Part shown: positions 26,943-35,601 of the stretch, one piece after another
Layout: each line of letters opens with the position of its first letter
Position numbering within the stretch: the first letter of the stretch is position 1
Assembly: GCA_900316015.1 (NCBI GenBank)
Contig: ONBG01000022.1
Span: 1-51,278 of the forward strand
DNA: 51,278 nt
Source of the DNA: an uncultured Prevotella sp.
GTDB taxonomy: Bacteria; Bacteroidota; Bacteroidia; Bacteroidales; Bacteroidaceae
Reading direction: 5' to 3'
Program-made: the position numbers and the translations under genes
The notes under the pieces: model-generated
Told to the model about the DNA's origin: nothing
What the model saw: the letters and a program-made list of their open reading frames with translations, nothing else
The model's database searches: none

Positions 26943-28272
26943 CGTCATCATCATCGGCAGTGGACCCGGAGGGTATCGTACTGCTGAATATGCAGCTAAG
27001 AACGGACTTGAAGTAATCATCTTCGAGGAGAATGAACCCGGAGGGACTTGCTTGAACTGCGGATGCATCCCTACCAAGACGTTCTGCAAACATGCAGAAG
27101 TAATGGACCAGTTGCAAGAGGGTGAGACCTATGGACTCACAAACCTCCACTATGACATCGACTTCCATCGAATCACGGAAAGAAAGCAACAGGTAGTTAT
27201 GCAACTACGGGAAGGCGTGAGGACATTGCTCTCTTCTCCCAATATCCAACTGGTGAAAGGGAAAGCCCAATTCAAGGACAAGAACACGATCCTGGCTAAC
27301 GGTGAGGAATACTGGGCACCACATGTTATCATTGCTACGGGTTCTCATGCCAAAATGCCACCTGTGGAAGGCATTCACCTTCCGGGAGTCATCACCTCCA
27401 CGGAGATGCTGGACATTGACCATGTGCCCCAAGAACTCTGCATTATCGGAGCAGGAGTAATTGGGATGGAATTTGCATCGATTTTCCACAGCTTCGGAAG
27501 CAAAGTGACTGTCATTGAGTTCCTAAAGGAATGTATACCAACACTCGACAGCGACATTGCCAAAAGGCTCCGCAAGACTTTAGAGCGTAAGGGAATAGAA
27601 TTCCATCTGCAGTCTGGCGTCAAGAAAATCGAAAGAAGTGAACAAAGGCTAAGGGTGACCTTTGAGCAGAAAGGTAAGACTCTTTCTTTAGATGCGGATA
27701 CTGTACTCGTGGCAACTGGAAGAGGAGCTAATATTGACGGACTGGGACTGGATATCGTAGGAGTCAATTATGACAAAAAAGGGATTATCGTCGATGAGAA
27801 CATGAGCACCAATGTAGACGGCATCTATGCCATTGGTGATGTCAATGGCAAGATGATGCTTGCCCATGTAGCCACCTTCCAAGGGGTTCGGGCTGTCAAT
27901 GCCATCTTGGGGAAGAAGGATCATATCCGCTTCGATATTATCCCCTCTGCTATCTTCACGAATCCCGAAGCAGCCAGTGTCGGTAGATCTGAACAACAAT
28001 GTAAGGACCTATCCATTCCTTATGTCTGCCATAAAGGCTATTATCGTTCAAATGGCAAGGCATTAGCCATGAATGCGACAGATGGCATGGTAAAGCTTCT
28101 CACAGATACGGACGACAAGATCATTGGATGCCATATCTATGGTGCCCATGCAGCGGACTTGGTACAAGAGATCGCAGCTTTGATGAATGAAGACATAAAA
28201 CTGGCAGAGCTCGGACAAATCATCCATACGCATCCTACCTTAGAAGAAATCTTACAAGATATGGCCTTATAA
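26929..28272 (+). CDS. lpd: Dihydrolipoyl dehydrogenase (L protein)
   Basis: FAD/NAD disulfide oxidoreductase that reoxidises the lipoyl arm of GcvH. The 447-residue protein has the FAD fold IIGSGPGGYRTAEYAAKNG, redox cysteines Cys41 and Cys46 in GGTCLNCGCIPTK (with an extra Cys44 between them), the NAD fold IIGAGVIGMEFAS, YAIGDVNGKMMLAHVA and the C-terminal HTHPTLEE with the catalytic His-Glu pair. Slightly short for the family. Its overlap with gcvPB and the following terminator mark it as the last gene of the operon, so it is probably the glycine-cleavage-dedicated copy. Confidence 0.95.
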   Translation: MTKTDVIIIGSGPGGYRTAEYAAKNGLEVIIFEENEPGGTCLNCGCIPTKTFCKHAEVMDQLQEGETYGLTNLHYDIDFHRITERKQQVVMQLREGVRTLLSSPNIQLVKGKAQFKDKNTILANGEEYWAPHVIIATGSHAKMPPVEGIHLPGVITSTEMLDIDHVPQELCIIGAGVIGMEFASIFHSFGSKVTVIEFLKECIPTLDSDIAKRLRKTLERKGIEFHLQSGVKKIERSEQRLRVTFEQKGKTLSLDADTVLVATGRGANIDGLGLDIVGVNYDKKGIIVDENMSTNVDGIYAIGDVNGKMMLAHVATFQGVRAVNAILGKKDHIRFDIIPSAIFTNPEAASVGRSEQQCKDLSIPYVCHKGYYRSNGKALAMNATDGMVKLLTDTDDKIIGCHIYGAHAADLVQEIAALMNEDIKLAELGQIIHTHPTLEEILQDMAL

Positions 28273-28276
28273 ACCT

Positions 28277-28320
28277 GAAAGGAGCAACGTTAAATTCTGT
28301 CAACATTGCTCCTTTCTTTT
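28277..28320 (+). terminator. Terminator of the glycine cleavage operon
   Basis: Eleven-base-pair stem GAAAGGAGCAA (28277-28287) / TTGCTCCTTTC (28306-28316) followed by TTTTCTTTTTTT. Confidence 0.85.
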
Positions 28321-28364
28321 CTTTTTTTCGTACCTTAGCTCACAAAGAACGATCCTACTAAGCA

Positions 28365-31300
28365 ATGAGAAAGATTTTACTGATCATTTTCGCTTCCCTA
28401 TTCACGCTGCATGGTCATGGCCATGGATTACAGGCTATGCTCAGCCATTACTCTACAGAGAATGGACTGACCAGTAATGCAGTTTCGGATATTATCCAGG
28501 ACAAAGATGGATATATATGGATTTCGACATGGAACGGGCTCTGCAGGTACGACGGATATCATTTCTTCAATTATACAACAGGTACTGCGAGTGGCATACC
28601 GTTCCTTCATAACCGCATCTTGGAGATTGCAGCAGATACAGAGTGCAACATTTGGATGAGGATGTATGACAACCGAATCTTTGTATTAAACCGGAGAACA
28701 GACTGCATTGAAAATCCGTTTCGCAACATCAAAAATGGTAGCAATTTCATCAGTACATTGCCTATAACTGTCTCCAACGACGGACATATCTATTCTTATG
28801 TGCAAGGAAAAGGCATCTATCAGCTTAGACTCTCAGACCAGCATATCTATCACCGTCTGTTTCCGCTCCACCGCTTGGAAATCAAGAAGATGGTAATTGG
28901 GAACACAGACCAACTATGGCTGGTTACAACCAAAGGACTCGCCGCACTTCATGTGAAGACCGGAAAGATCGAATGGATAAAGGTCATGCTCTCTAAAAAT
29001 ATTTCAGCAATGACCTTATCCAGGAATACGCTATATATAGGAACTCATAGCGGAGAACTATTTGTCCTATCCCCCACCTTTCCATACCATATCACCAGGC
29101 ATGTCTCATTGGGGAAGGAGCCGATTTCCTCACTAAATGTTGACTCACATGGCATCATCTGGTATACGACCCAAAAGGAAGGAATCTCACGCTATAATCC
29201 TGCAAATGGCAGCAAAAAAGATTTCACTCAGGAAGTGCCTGCCCCGGAATCTGATACACATGGGGCTTCCCTTTATGAGTTTGGTAACCTGCTGTGGGCA
29301 AAAATGAATCATGGTGGATTTGGTTATTACGATAGGAAACGTGACGTTTTCGAATACTTCTATAATAGCCCAGACAATTCCTGGAATCTATCTAATACCG
29401 TAGCAACCTATCTGGCTCTGCCAGAAGGGGTTCTTTGGATGTCCACCAACAGGCGGGGACTGGAGAAACTGGAATTAATGAACGAGCGTATCCGACGACA
29501 GTATGTAGCACCAGATTCTAAAACATTCGGAATCAATGAGGTAAGAGGCATGCTCTACGATCCCATCCATCGCCAAACCATTCTCAGTAACAAACGAGGA
29601 GACGTGTTTTTCTATCAGGGAACAAAGGGCACAAAACCTGTCCGCATCCTCCATCTCGGAGGACGCATTTATGGCTTATCTTGCGATCATGAGGGCGGTA
29701 TCTGGATCAGTAACAAGGATAAAGGCCTCTTCCTGTACAAAGGTAATACGATACATCATTTTACGTCCCAAGACAGATCTAAGTTCCACCTCAATTCTGA
29801 TGCTGTCTATGAAACTGTCCAAGATAGAAAAGGAAACATCTGGGTAGCTACCTACGGAGGTGGTGTCAACTTAATCAGAACCATTAAGGAGGTGAAAGGG
29901 AAACTATATATCCCATTTCTTAACCGAAACAACTGGAGAGGAATGCATTACCCCTCTAAAGACTATCAGAAAGTAAGAACGATATGCCAAGGACCGGAAG
30001 GGAACATTTGGGCAGGGACTACCGATGGGATCCTAATTTTAACTCTCCACGGGAAAAAAGGCGTGTCTGCAACTCCACTGCAGCAAACAGAGGAAAAAGG
30101 TGGACAACTCGCCAATAATGACATCATCCAGATCGTCAGGGCACACGATGGTTCTTTATGGATAGCCACAAATGGCGGGGGACTATGCCATACCTTAGGG
30201 AAAGACAAAGAAGGAAAATGGAGATTTGAGACCTTCAACCAGGAAAGCGGATTACCTTCCGATGAGATCCGAGGGATTACTTTCTCCAAGAATGGAGATG
30301 TATGGTTCTCATCTGATCAGAACATTTGCTCCTACGACATACAGAAAAAACTTCTAACGAATTTCACGATGCAAGACGGAGTAGGAGGAGTGGCCTGTTC
30401 AGAGGGTTCTGCCATTACTTTGCCTAATGGCAAAATGCTGTTTGGCACACTGAACGGGTATTATATTGTTGACCGGTCCAAATTAACTACCCAGAAAGGC
30501 AGCATGCTACGGCTCCAAATTACGGATTTCTTTGTCAATGACCAGTTAATGTCACCTCGTCTGAACAAGACCTACGACTATTATGTCCCAGACAGTAATT
30601 ACGTCAGGCTTCCTTCCCGAACTAGCGTCTTCGCCTTCCGCTTTGCCTCTCTCAACTATCAGTTGCAACACCGAGTCCACTATCAATATATGTTAGAAGG
30701 ATACGATGACATTTGGAAGAATGTAGATGCCACAAGAAGCGTCAGCTTCAGTGATATTCCTGCTGGTACTTATCAATTTCGCGTCAAGGCTTTTTTGTTA
30801 GAATCACCAGGGAAGTACGACGAACGCACCATGACCGTTGTCGTTCCTCCTTACCTATTTGCATCTACCACCGCCTTGCTCATCTATTTCTTCCTGATAA
30901 TAATTGGAATTTCCTTTTTCCTTTATTGGAGAGGTGAGATCAAAAGACGGCAGATTGAACAAATGCGCGTTTTAAAAGTCGGTCCACAGGAGATCGCTTT
31001 CCAACGGGATGACGACTATGAATTTGTCAAGAAACTCCTTGACTGGTTAGAATTGCATTACTCAGATTCAAATATGAAGGTCGAGGACATGGTATCGCAA
31101 AGCCGCCTATCCCGGACATCCTTTTATAACCAACTGAAAACACTCACCGGACTATCACCTAAGGAATTCGTAAGTGACTTTAGGCTGAAAAAAGCAATGA
31201 TGTACCTGGAAAAAGACACGTGCACCATTGCTGAAGTTGCCTACAATACAGGATTCAACGACCCTGTCTATTTCGCCCGAATCTTTAAGCAAAAGACAGG

Positions 31301-31376
31301 TCTAACTCCGAAGCAATACCGTCAGGATCCTTCGTCTGTCCACTCCCAAGGAGGTGAAGAACAGCATGGCACATAA
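28365..31376 (+). CDS. Membrane-spanning propeller/AraC regulator lacking a kinase
   Basis: A 1003-residue protein with the sensor of a Bacteroidetes hybrid two-component system (HTCS) but none of its phosphorelay. Residues 1-24 are a signal peptide; about 25-740 hold two-component-regulator propeller repeats (GLTSNAVSDIIQDKDGYIWI, repeated D-G-x-W/I-W units); about 745-825 is the Y_Y_Y domain; a transmembrane helix spans about 833-856; then after only about 30 residues comes an AraC-type DNA-binding domain (about 884-990, ending FYFARIFKQKTGLTPKQY-like). Histidine kinase, ATPase and receiver domains are absent. Periplasmic ligand binding would therefore signal directly across the membrane to DNA. 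No SusC/SusD pair is adjacent; the GH92 gene at 35.6 kb is a possible but distant target. Confidence 0.88.
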   Translation: MRKILLIIFASLFTLHGHGHGLQAMLSHYSTENGLTSNAVSDIIQDKDGYIWISTWNGLCRYDGYHFFNYTTGTASGIPFLHNRILEIAADTECNIWMRMYDNRIFVLNRRTDCIENPFRNIKNGSNFISTLPITVSNDGHIYSYVQGKGIYQLRLSDQHIYHRLFPLHRLEIKKMVIGNTDQLWLVTTKGLAALHVKTGKIEWIKVMLSKNISAMTLSRNTLYIGTHSGELFVLSPTFPYHITRHVSLGKEPISSLNVDSHGIIWYTTQKEGISRYNPANGSKKDFTQEVPAPESDTHGASLYEFGNLLWAKMNHGGFGYYDRKRDVFEYFYNSPDNSWNLSNTVATYLALPEGVLWMSTNRRGLEKLELMNERIRRQYVAPDSKTFGINEVRGMLYDPIHRQTILSNKRGDVFFYQGTKGTKPVRILHLGGRIYGLSCDHEGGIWISNKDKGLFLYKGNTIHHFTSQDRSKFHLNSDAVYETVQDRKGNIWVATYGGGVNLIRTIKEVKGKLYIPFLNRNNWRGMHYPSKDYQKVRTICQGPEGNIWAGTTDGILILTLHGKKGVSATPLQQTEEKGGQLANNDIIQIVRAHDGSLWIATNGGGLCHTLGKDKEGKWRFETFNQESGLPSDEIRGITFSKNGDVWFSSDQNICSYDIQKKLLTNFTMQDGVGGVACSEGSAITLPNGKMLFGTLNGYYIVDRSKLTTQKGSMLRLQITDFFVNDQLMSPRLNKTYDYYVPDSNYVRLPSRTSVFAFRFASLNYQLQHRVHYQYMLEGYDDIWKNVDATRSVSFSDIPAGTYQFRVKAFLLESPGKYDERTMTVVVPPYLFASTTALLIYFFLIIIGISFFLYWRGEIKRRQIEQMRVLKVGPQEIAFQRDDDYEFVKKLLDWLELHYSDSNMKVEDMVSQSRLSRTSFYNQLKTLTGLSPKEFVSDFRLKKAMMYLEKDTCTIAEVAYNTGFNDPVYFARIFKQKTGLTPKQYRQDPSSVHSQGGEEQHGT

Positions 31377-31414
31377 TCTTCTCTTTCCTATAGATAGCCA
31401 CACCATATAAACAC

Positions 31415-31981
31415 TTACCTTCGCCACGTGTCTGGGACTTTGGTGCCAGGGAGTACTTCCTCCAACTTTTTCTCCAACTTCCAAGTAAGTACGGTACTCA
31501 GGATCACCTTCCCGTCAGGACCGACTAACACATAGGAAGGAATCCAATGAATCCCATACGTCTTGGTAATAGAAGCTTCACGCATATTCTTTAATTCTGA
31601 TACCTGCGGATAGCTAATACCATACTTTTCAACCGCATTCTGCCATGCTTCTTTCCGGGTATCAAAACTAATACCAACGAACTGCACCCCTTGCTTACTG
31701 AACTGGTCATAGATCCGTTTCATCTCTGGCATATCCCTACGGCAATCTCCACACCAAGAAGCCCAGAAATCAAGAACGCAATACTTTCCTCGATACTGAG
31801 ACAAACTAAGGGTTTTACCTTCCATTGTCTTGAGTTTGAAATCGGGAGCCTCGGAACCTGCTTTAGGCAGATCAACAGCATACTTGATGTCAACATCATC
31901 AGCAGAACTTGACTGAGCGAAAATATTTTGGGGTAGCAATGCCATCCAAACCCAGAATAAAACAAATAATTTTTTCATCAT
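31415..31981 (-). CDS. Secreted TlpA-like thioredoxin
   Basis: A 188-residue periplasmic thiol-disulfide protein of the TlpA/AhpC-TSA type. A signal peptide (about 1-23, ending FAQ) is followed by a linker, APDFKLKTMEGKTLSLSQYRGKYCVLDFWASWCGDC with redox cysteines Cys77 and Cys80, and the cis-proline segment WIPSYVLVGPDG. It likely reduces or isomerises disulfides in exported proteins. It converges with the AraC-type regulator, with about 40 bases between the two stops. Confidence 0.88.
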   Translation of the reverse strand: MMKKLFVLFWVWMALLPQNIFAQSSSADDVDIKYAVDLPKAGSEAPDFKLKTMEGKTLSLSQYRGKYCVLDFWASWCGDCRRDMPEMKRIYDQFSKQGVQFVGISFDTRKEAWQNAVEKYGISYPQVSELKNMREASITKTYGIHWIPSYVLVGPDGKVILSTVLTWKLEKKLEEVLPGTKVPDTWRR

Positions 31982-32025
31982 TGATAATGATTAATATTTC
32001 CACGACGACCTCGTCAATGATCTTC

Positions 32026-32343
32026 TCAAATCACGACGGCTGTACCACTGACTGCCACCATGAGCATAGATCCATTCTGACCAATCGTCTCATAATCAAT
32101 ATCGACCCCAACAACAGCATTGGCACCCATTGCAGCTGCTCGATCCTGCATCTCCTGTAAGGAGGTTTCTTTTGCCTCTCGTAGCACTTTTTCATAACTG
32201 CCCGATCTTCCTCCTATAATATCGCGGATCCCCGCAAAGAAATCTTTCACGAAATTGGCGCCGATGATGGTCTCGCCCGTTACAATTCCTTTATACTCTC
32301 TGATCATCTGACCTTCGATGGTCGGTGTTGTAGATAAAATCAT
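32026..32343 (-). CDS. YbjQ/UPF0145 family protein
   Basis: A 105-residue protein of the YbjQ family (putative heavy-metal-binding domain), usually a small pentameric cytoplasmic protein of unsettled function. It has the family features [45 protein letters not shown] and [13 protein letters not shown]. The ATG at 32343 is chosen over 32397 because an exact TTTG-N19-TATCTTTG promoter ends at 32368, downstream of the longer start. Three tandem copies of that promoter-bearing repeat lie upstream. Confidence 0.9.
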   Translation of the reverse strand: MILSTTPTIEGQMIREYKGIVTGETIIGANFVKDFFAGIRDIIGGRSGSYEKVLREAKETSLQEMQDRAAAMGANAVVGVDIDYETIGQNGSMLMVAVSGTAVVI

Positions 32344-32367
32344 CTTTCCTCGTTTAATGTTTCTTTG

Positions 32368-32625
32368 CAAAGATACTGCAAACCGAGAGAAATACAAAAT
32401 AAAACTTGTTTTATTTTTATTTCCGAAGTGCAGCGTAGCTTATCAAAAGATACTGCAAACCGAGAGAAATACACGATTTGATTGATAATCAAATCTTCTA
32501 AAACTTGTTTTATTTTTATTTCCGAGGTGCAGCGTAGCTTATCAAAAGATACTGCAAACCGAGAGAAATACACGATTTGATTGAGTATCAAATCTTCTAA
32601 AACTTGTTTTATTTTTATTTCCGAA
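32368..32625 (-). repeat. Three tandem promoter-bearing repeats upstream of ybjQ
   Basis: Units begin at about 32369, 32447 and 32544. Read on the minus strand, each ends GGTTTGCAGTATCTTT. The unit nearest the gene is an exact promoter: TTTG (complement of 32395-32398), 19 bases, TATCTTTG (complement of 32368-32375). The other two have TATCTTTT. Units 2 and 3 carry an extra 27 or so bases with an inverted repeat GATTTGATT-N3-AATCAAATC, slightly changed in the third copy. The module recurs at 35546-35576 and 39562-39716. Bases 32626-32717 hold no gene that I can recognise. Confidence 0.8.
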
Positions 32626-32717
32626 AAAGAGTCAAGGAAAGGCATATCGCTGATCATACCACCAGTAGGAAGGCGCGACCGTCATCTCCAACAGAATAAT
32701 GATGGTATTAGAGACAT

Positions 32718-32752
32718 CAAAGCCCCTGACGCAGCATGTATCAGGGGCTTTG
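32718..32752 (-). terminator. Terminator-like hairpin after the small peptide gene
   Basis: Twelve-base-pair stem CAAAGCCCCTGA (32718-32729) / TCAGGGGCTTTG (32741-32752). A T run is lacking on either strand, so it may be a terminator or a 3'-end stabiliser. It ends 30 bases past the stop at 32782. Confidence 0.6.
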
Positions 32753-32781
32753 AGATTCACATGGGGATGATAGATGCATTT

Positions 32782-32979
32782 CTATTCATCCCAGTTCTCC
32801 GAGTTATCGGGACTATAAGCATCCGTGCCATCAGAAAATCTTCCTGGTTTGGCACCAGCGCCACCACTGTATTCTGGGGTGCTGTTTTTACTATAGGCAA
32901 CATCATCCCCTCCCAGGAAACTATTATAAAGGTTGATCTTGACGACAACAGCTTTTGGGGATATATAAGATCTTTTCAT
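32782..32979 (-). CDS. Small acidic-tailed peptide, MKRSYISPK type
   Basis: A 65-residue protein beginning MKRSYISPKAVVVKINLYN and then SFLGGDD, followed by a Gly/Ser/Asp/Asn-rich tail ending in NSENWDE. The form, a short basic start with a YxSP motif, a beta-like stretch, a small hydrophobic/Gly motif and a polar tail, is shared by many uncharacterised small proteins of Bacteroidales. A start at 33003 (eight residues longer) overlaps the stop of the surface-protein gene by one base; 32979 is preferred for its match to that pattern. It is probably co-transcribed with the BspA-like gene. LGG may be a leader-cleavage site, but no exporter is near. Confidence 0.55.
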   Translation of the reverse strand: MKRSYISPKAVVVKINLYNSFLGGDDVAYSKNSTPEYSGGAGAKPGRFSDGTDAYSPDNSENWDE

Positions 32980-33002
32980 TGTACTACCATTTTTGAAGTT
33001 CA

Positions 33003-35265
33003 TTATTTCATGATCACTTTATGACCGTTATGAATATAAATGCCATGAGACGGACTTTCCACCTTCATTCCTTCAATATTATGATAAGGTGTATGGGCAG
33101 CTGGAGCATCGTTGATAGAAGTAATGCCGGTTGCCGTGTTGTCGATAGCCATCTCCATAATGGTGGGTTTGGCTCCAGAGGTATTGCTCAACAAGAGATA
33201 AGCACGGAACGGGTTGATCCATGCTGAAGAACTGAACTTAACAAAGGTACCAGCCGGATAGGTCTTACCGTTATAAGTAAACTGTGAGCCTGCCATTCCG
33301 TATGCCGTTCCGCTGACATTTGAGAAAGACATACCTGTGTAGACGCCATGCAGTTCATTCTCTGATTTCTCTGTCGTAGGATCCGTCACTGCCGCAATAG
33401 TCTGCGATTGAGAGGAAGAGAGAGTGGCATTAGCGGTTGGGATAAAGAAATAAGGAGTGGCTGCCGCAGGGGTCGTCACTGGTGTGATCACGATTTTCGT
33501 GCCCTCTATGCCTTTATAAGTATACAACGTTCCGTTCGTTGGTGCATCTACAGCAAAGGGAAGGCATACAGATGCGGCTGAACCTGGGTTATATTGACGG
33601 TAATAAGTACTCTTAGCAGCTGTAAATTCATAGGGATTCAGGAATGTATACCATGTATAGCTTTGTCCCGATGCTGTGCCTCCATCAAGGTCAGACACAT
33701 CGTAAACGCCAAAATTATTACAAGAATAAGCTGACGTATTGTCCGTATTCTTCAGGATGAAGTTCTCATTTAACGGTCTTGTCAGAGACGTTGCCGTCGT
33801 GCCATCTGTCTTATATACAGTCTCCGTTGTTGTCGTTGTTGTCGGATAAGCCGTCATACCTGTGGGCAGGAAGACGAGCGTATAAGGAGGCAGACCACCG
33901 AAAGGAGCAGTACCCGTCAACTCATACAGAAAAGTATTGGTAGACTTGGTATATTGATAAGGAGGCGTTGAGCTACTGTTCTTAGTGGTAGGTATTCTCG
34001 TGAGGGTGTAACCGGAAGAGAAAGAAAACTTGCTATTCAAAAGATCACCTGCATTCGTCGTATTACGCTGTGATAAATCAACGTATCTAAGTGACTTCAC
34101 ACCCGAGAAGGCATCGCCTTTGATGGTGATAGGATCATCATCTTCATCGGGTATGATAGTAATAGACTGTAAATTGTCGTTGCCAGAAAAAGCCTTGGAA
34201 TCAATAATCGTAATATCAGGAGTGATCCCTGTTGCTGTAGGCATCAAGTCAGTTGTCCATTCATCATCGGCTAAATTCAATGTCAGTTTCGTTACATTGC
34301 TATTGAGTGTGGCTTTGTGTACAGCAAGCTGAGCACCACCATCACCATTACTTGCTAATAGCAATTCATAGGTGCCATCGTTGGTCGTATGAGTAAAGGT
34401 AAGACTATTCACTGTTTCCGGTATCCAGCCTACATGTGAATTATCTTTACACTTATCTACAAATGTCTTGATATAATCAGCCGGCAGATAGAGATTTTTA
34501 CCGGGCAGTCCAAAATTCTTGCTTGCCAACGCCGTCAAGAAGGGATAATATCCATCTGTATCACCATCTCCATAATAGTAAACATTGGTCACATTGTCAC
34601 TGCTAAAGACTTCAGAAGAGGCAGAAACATTAGTACCAAAGTTACCCATAATATGAAGATTCGTGATCGTCCTACCTTTAAAGACGTTTGTTCCAAAAGT
34701 AAGAGCTGATGGTCCTTTTGAGCTGGCACCTATCACGACATCAGTGATCGTAGAGGAAGCCGATTCTAATGCAAAAGCGTTATCTCCAATAGAAGTTATC
34801 GTACGCGGTAATTGTACCGTCCCCGACAACCCTGTAGTGCCTTCAAAAGCATTGGCACCAATAGTAAGAAGGAAGTAACCTTTTGGGTCCCTTTCAAAAA
34901 GCACATCTGTAATACCCGTCTGGTCTTTGAAAGCTTCTGAAGGTATCTCTGTTACTCCATAGGGATAATAGGAAGTGCCGTTCTTCACATAGACAATTGA
35001 CGGTATAATAAGCTTTCCGCTAATAGGACCTACTGGCTTAACCGATACTGCACCTTCTGAAAATTTAGAAGGAGGAACAGTCGTTACCGTAAAAGAAAAA
35101 TTACTGAGATATGACGGTTGATCATAACCTGTACCATCATTAATGTACACGCTACTTCCACTCAGCACGTCTCCTACAGCTGCATCAGCACCCCCCCCCG
35201 GACAAAATCGCCATCAACATGAGGAGCAATCCTTTTCTTAGAACAGCTTTGTGTGATCGGCTCAT
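33003..35265 (-). CDS. BspA-like LRR surface protein, out of frame at a G9 tract
   Basis: From the ATG at 35265 the frame reads a signal peptide (MSRSHKAVLRKG, then a Leu/Met/Ile core) and stops just after a run of nine G (35191-35199 on the complement). The next frame continues from there to 33003 and encodes about 720 residues: BspA-type leucine-rich repeats (IPSEAFKDQTGITDVLFE, IGANAFEGTTGLSG, ITSIGDNAFA), a Thr/Ser-rich middle, and a C-terminal anchor-like end HGIYIHNGHKVIMK seen in Prevotella exported proteins. With eight G the whole reads as one 753-codon protein with an ADA-like cleavage site. BspA proteins bind host matrix or other bacteria. A -7-like TAATTTTG near 35439-35446 gives a long leader. 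Confidence 0.75.
35191..35199 (-). repeat. Poly-G tract (G9) in the signal-peptide codons
   Basis: Nine consecutive C on the plus strand, read as G in the gene, beginning directly after codon 22. The present length gives Gly-Gly-Gly-Cys-stop; loss of one G (or gain of two) joins the signal peptide to the mature protein. Homopolymers of this kind are classic sites of slipped-strand phase variation and also of sequencing error. Confidence 0.85.
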
Positions 35266-35545
35266 AGGGTCACACAACAAATGAAACACATTTCGTACCA
35301 TATTGAATCACATTTTTGTTAATTCTATCAAGTCGCTAACAGCATTGATCAAGTGAGCTTTCCCAGGGATGCACCACATCACTGCATCGGATAGAGGTGC
35401 TATCCCATTCAAGTTTAGTTCTCTCTTATAATTTCGTGCAAAATTAATGATTATAGCGATAGGTTGATATCGAATCTTGTTAAAATGTTGTTAAAAGATC
35501 TATATACTATGTGGCATGCCAGAAATAAAATAACATGCGTTTTAT
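35266..35545. other. Divergent intergenic region
   Basis: Between the BspA-like gene and the GH92 promoter. It holds a minus-strand TAATTTTG -7-like element (35439-35446) and a small hairpin GGATAG/CTATCC in the leader of the surface-protein gene. No further gene is recognised. Confidence 0.5.
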
Positions 35546-35576
35546 TTTGTATTCCTCTCAGTTTGTATTATCTTTG
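35546..35576 (+). promoter_or_regulatory. Promoter of the GH92 gene (repeat-family promoter)
   Basis: TTTG at 35546-35549, 19 bases including CTCTCAGTTTG, then TATCTTTG at 35569-35576. Both elements and much of the spacer match the promoter modules at 32368 and 39562. It lies 25 bases before the ATG at 35602. Confidence 0.8.
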
Positions 35577-35601
35577 CAAAAACATTAAAAACAATTATCG
35601 A

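Noticed and set aside
32340-32657. 105-codon minus-strand frame across the tandem promoter repeats
   Set aside because: Its translation is just the repeat read three times (the same 25 or so residues recur), and it runs through promoter elements; it is a by-product of the repeat.
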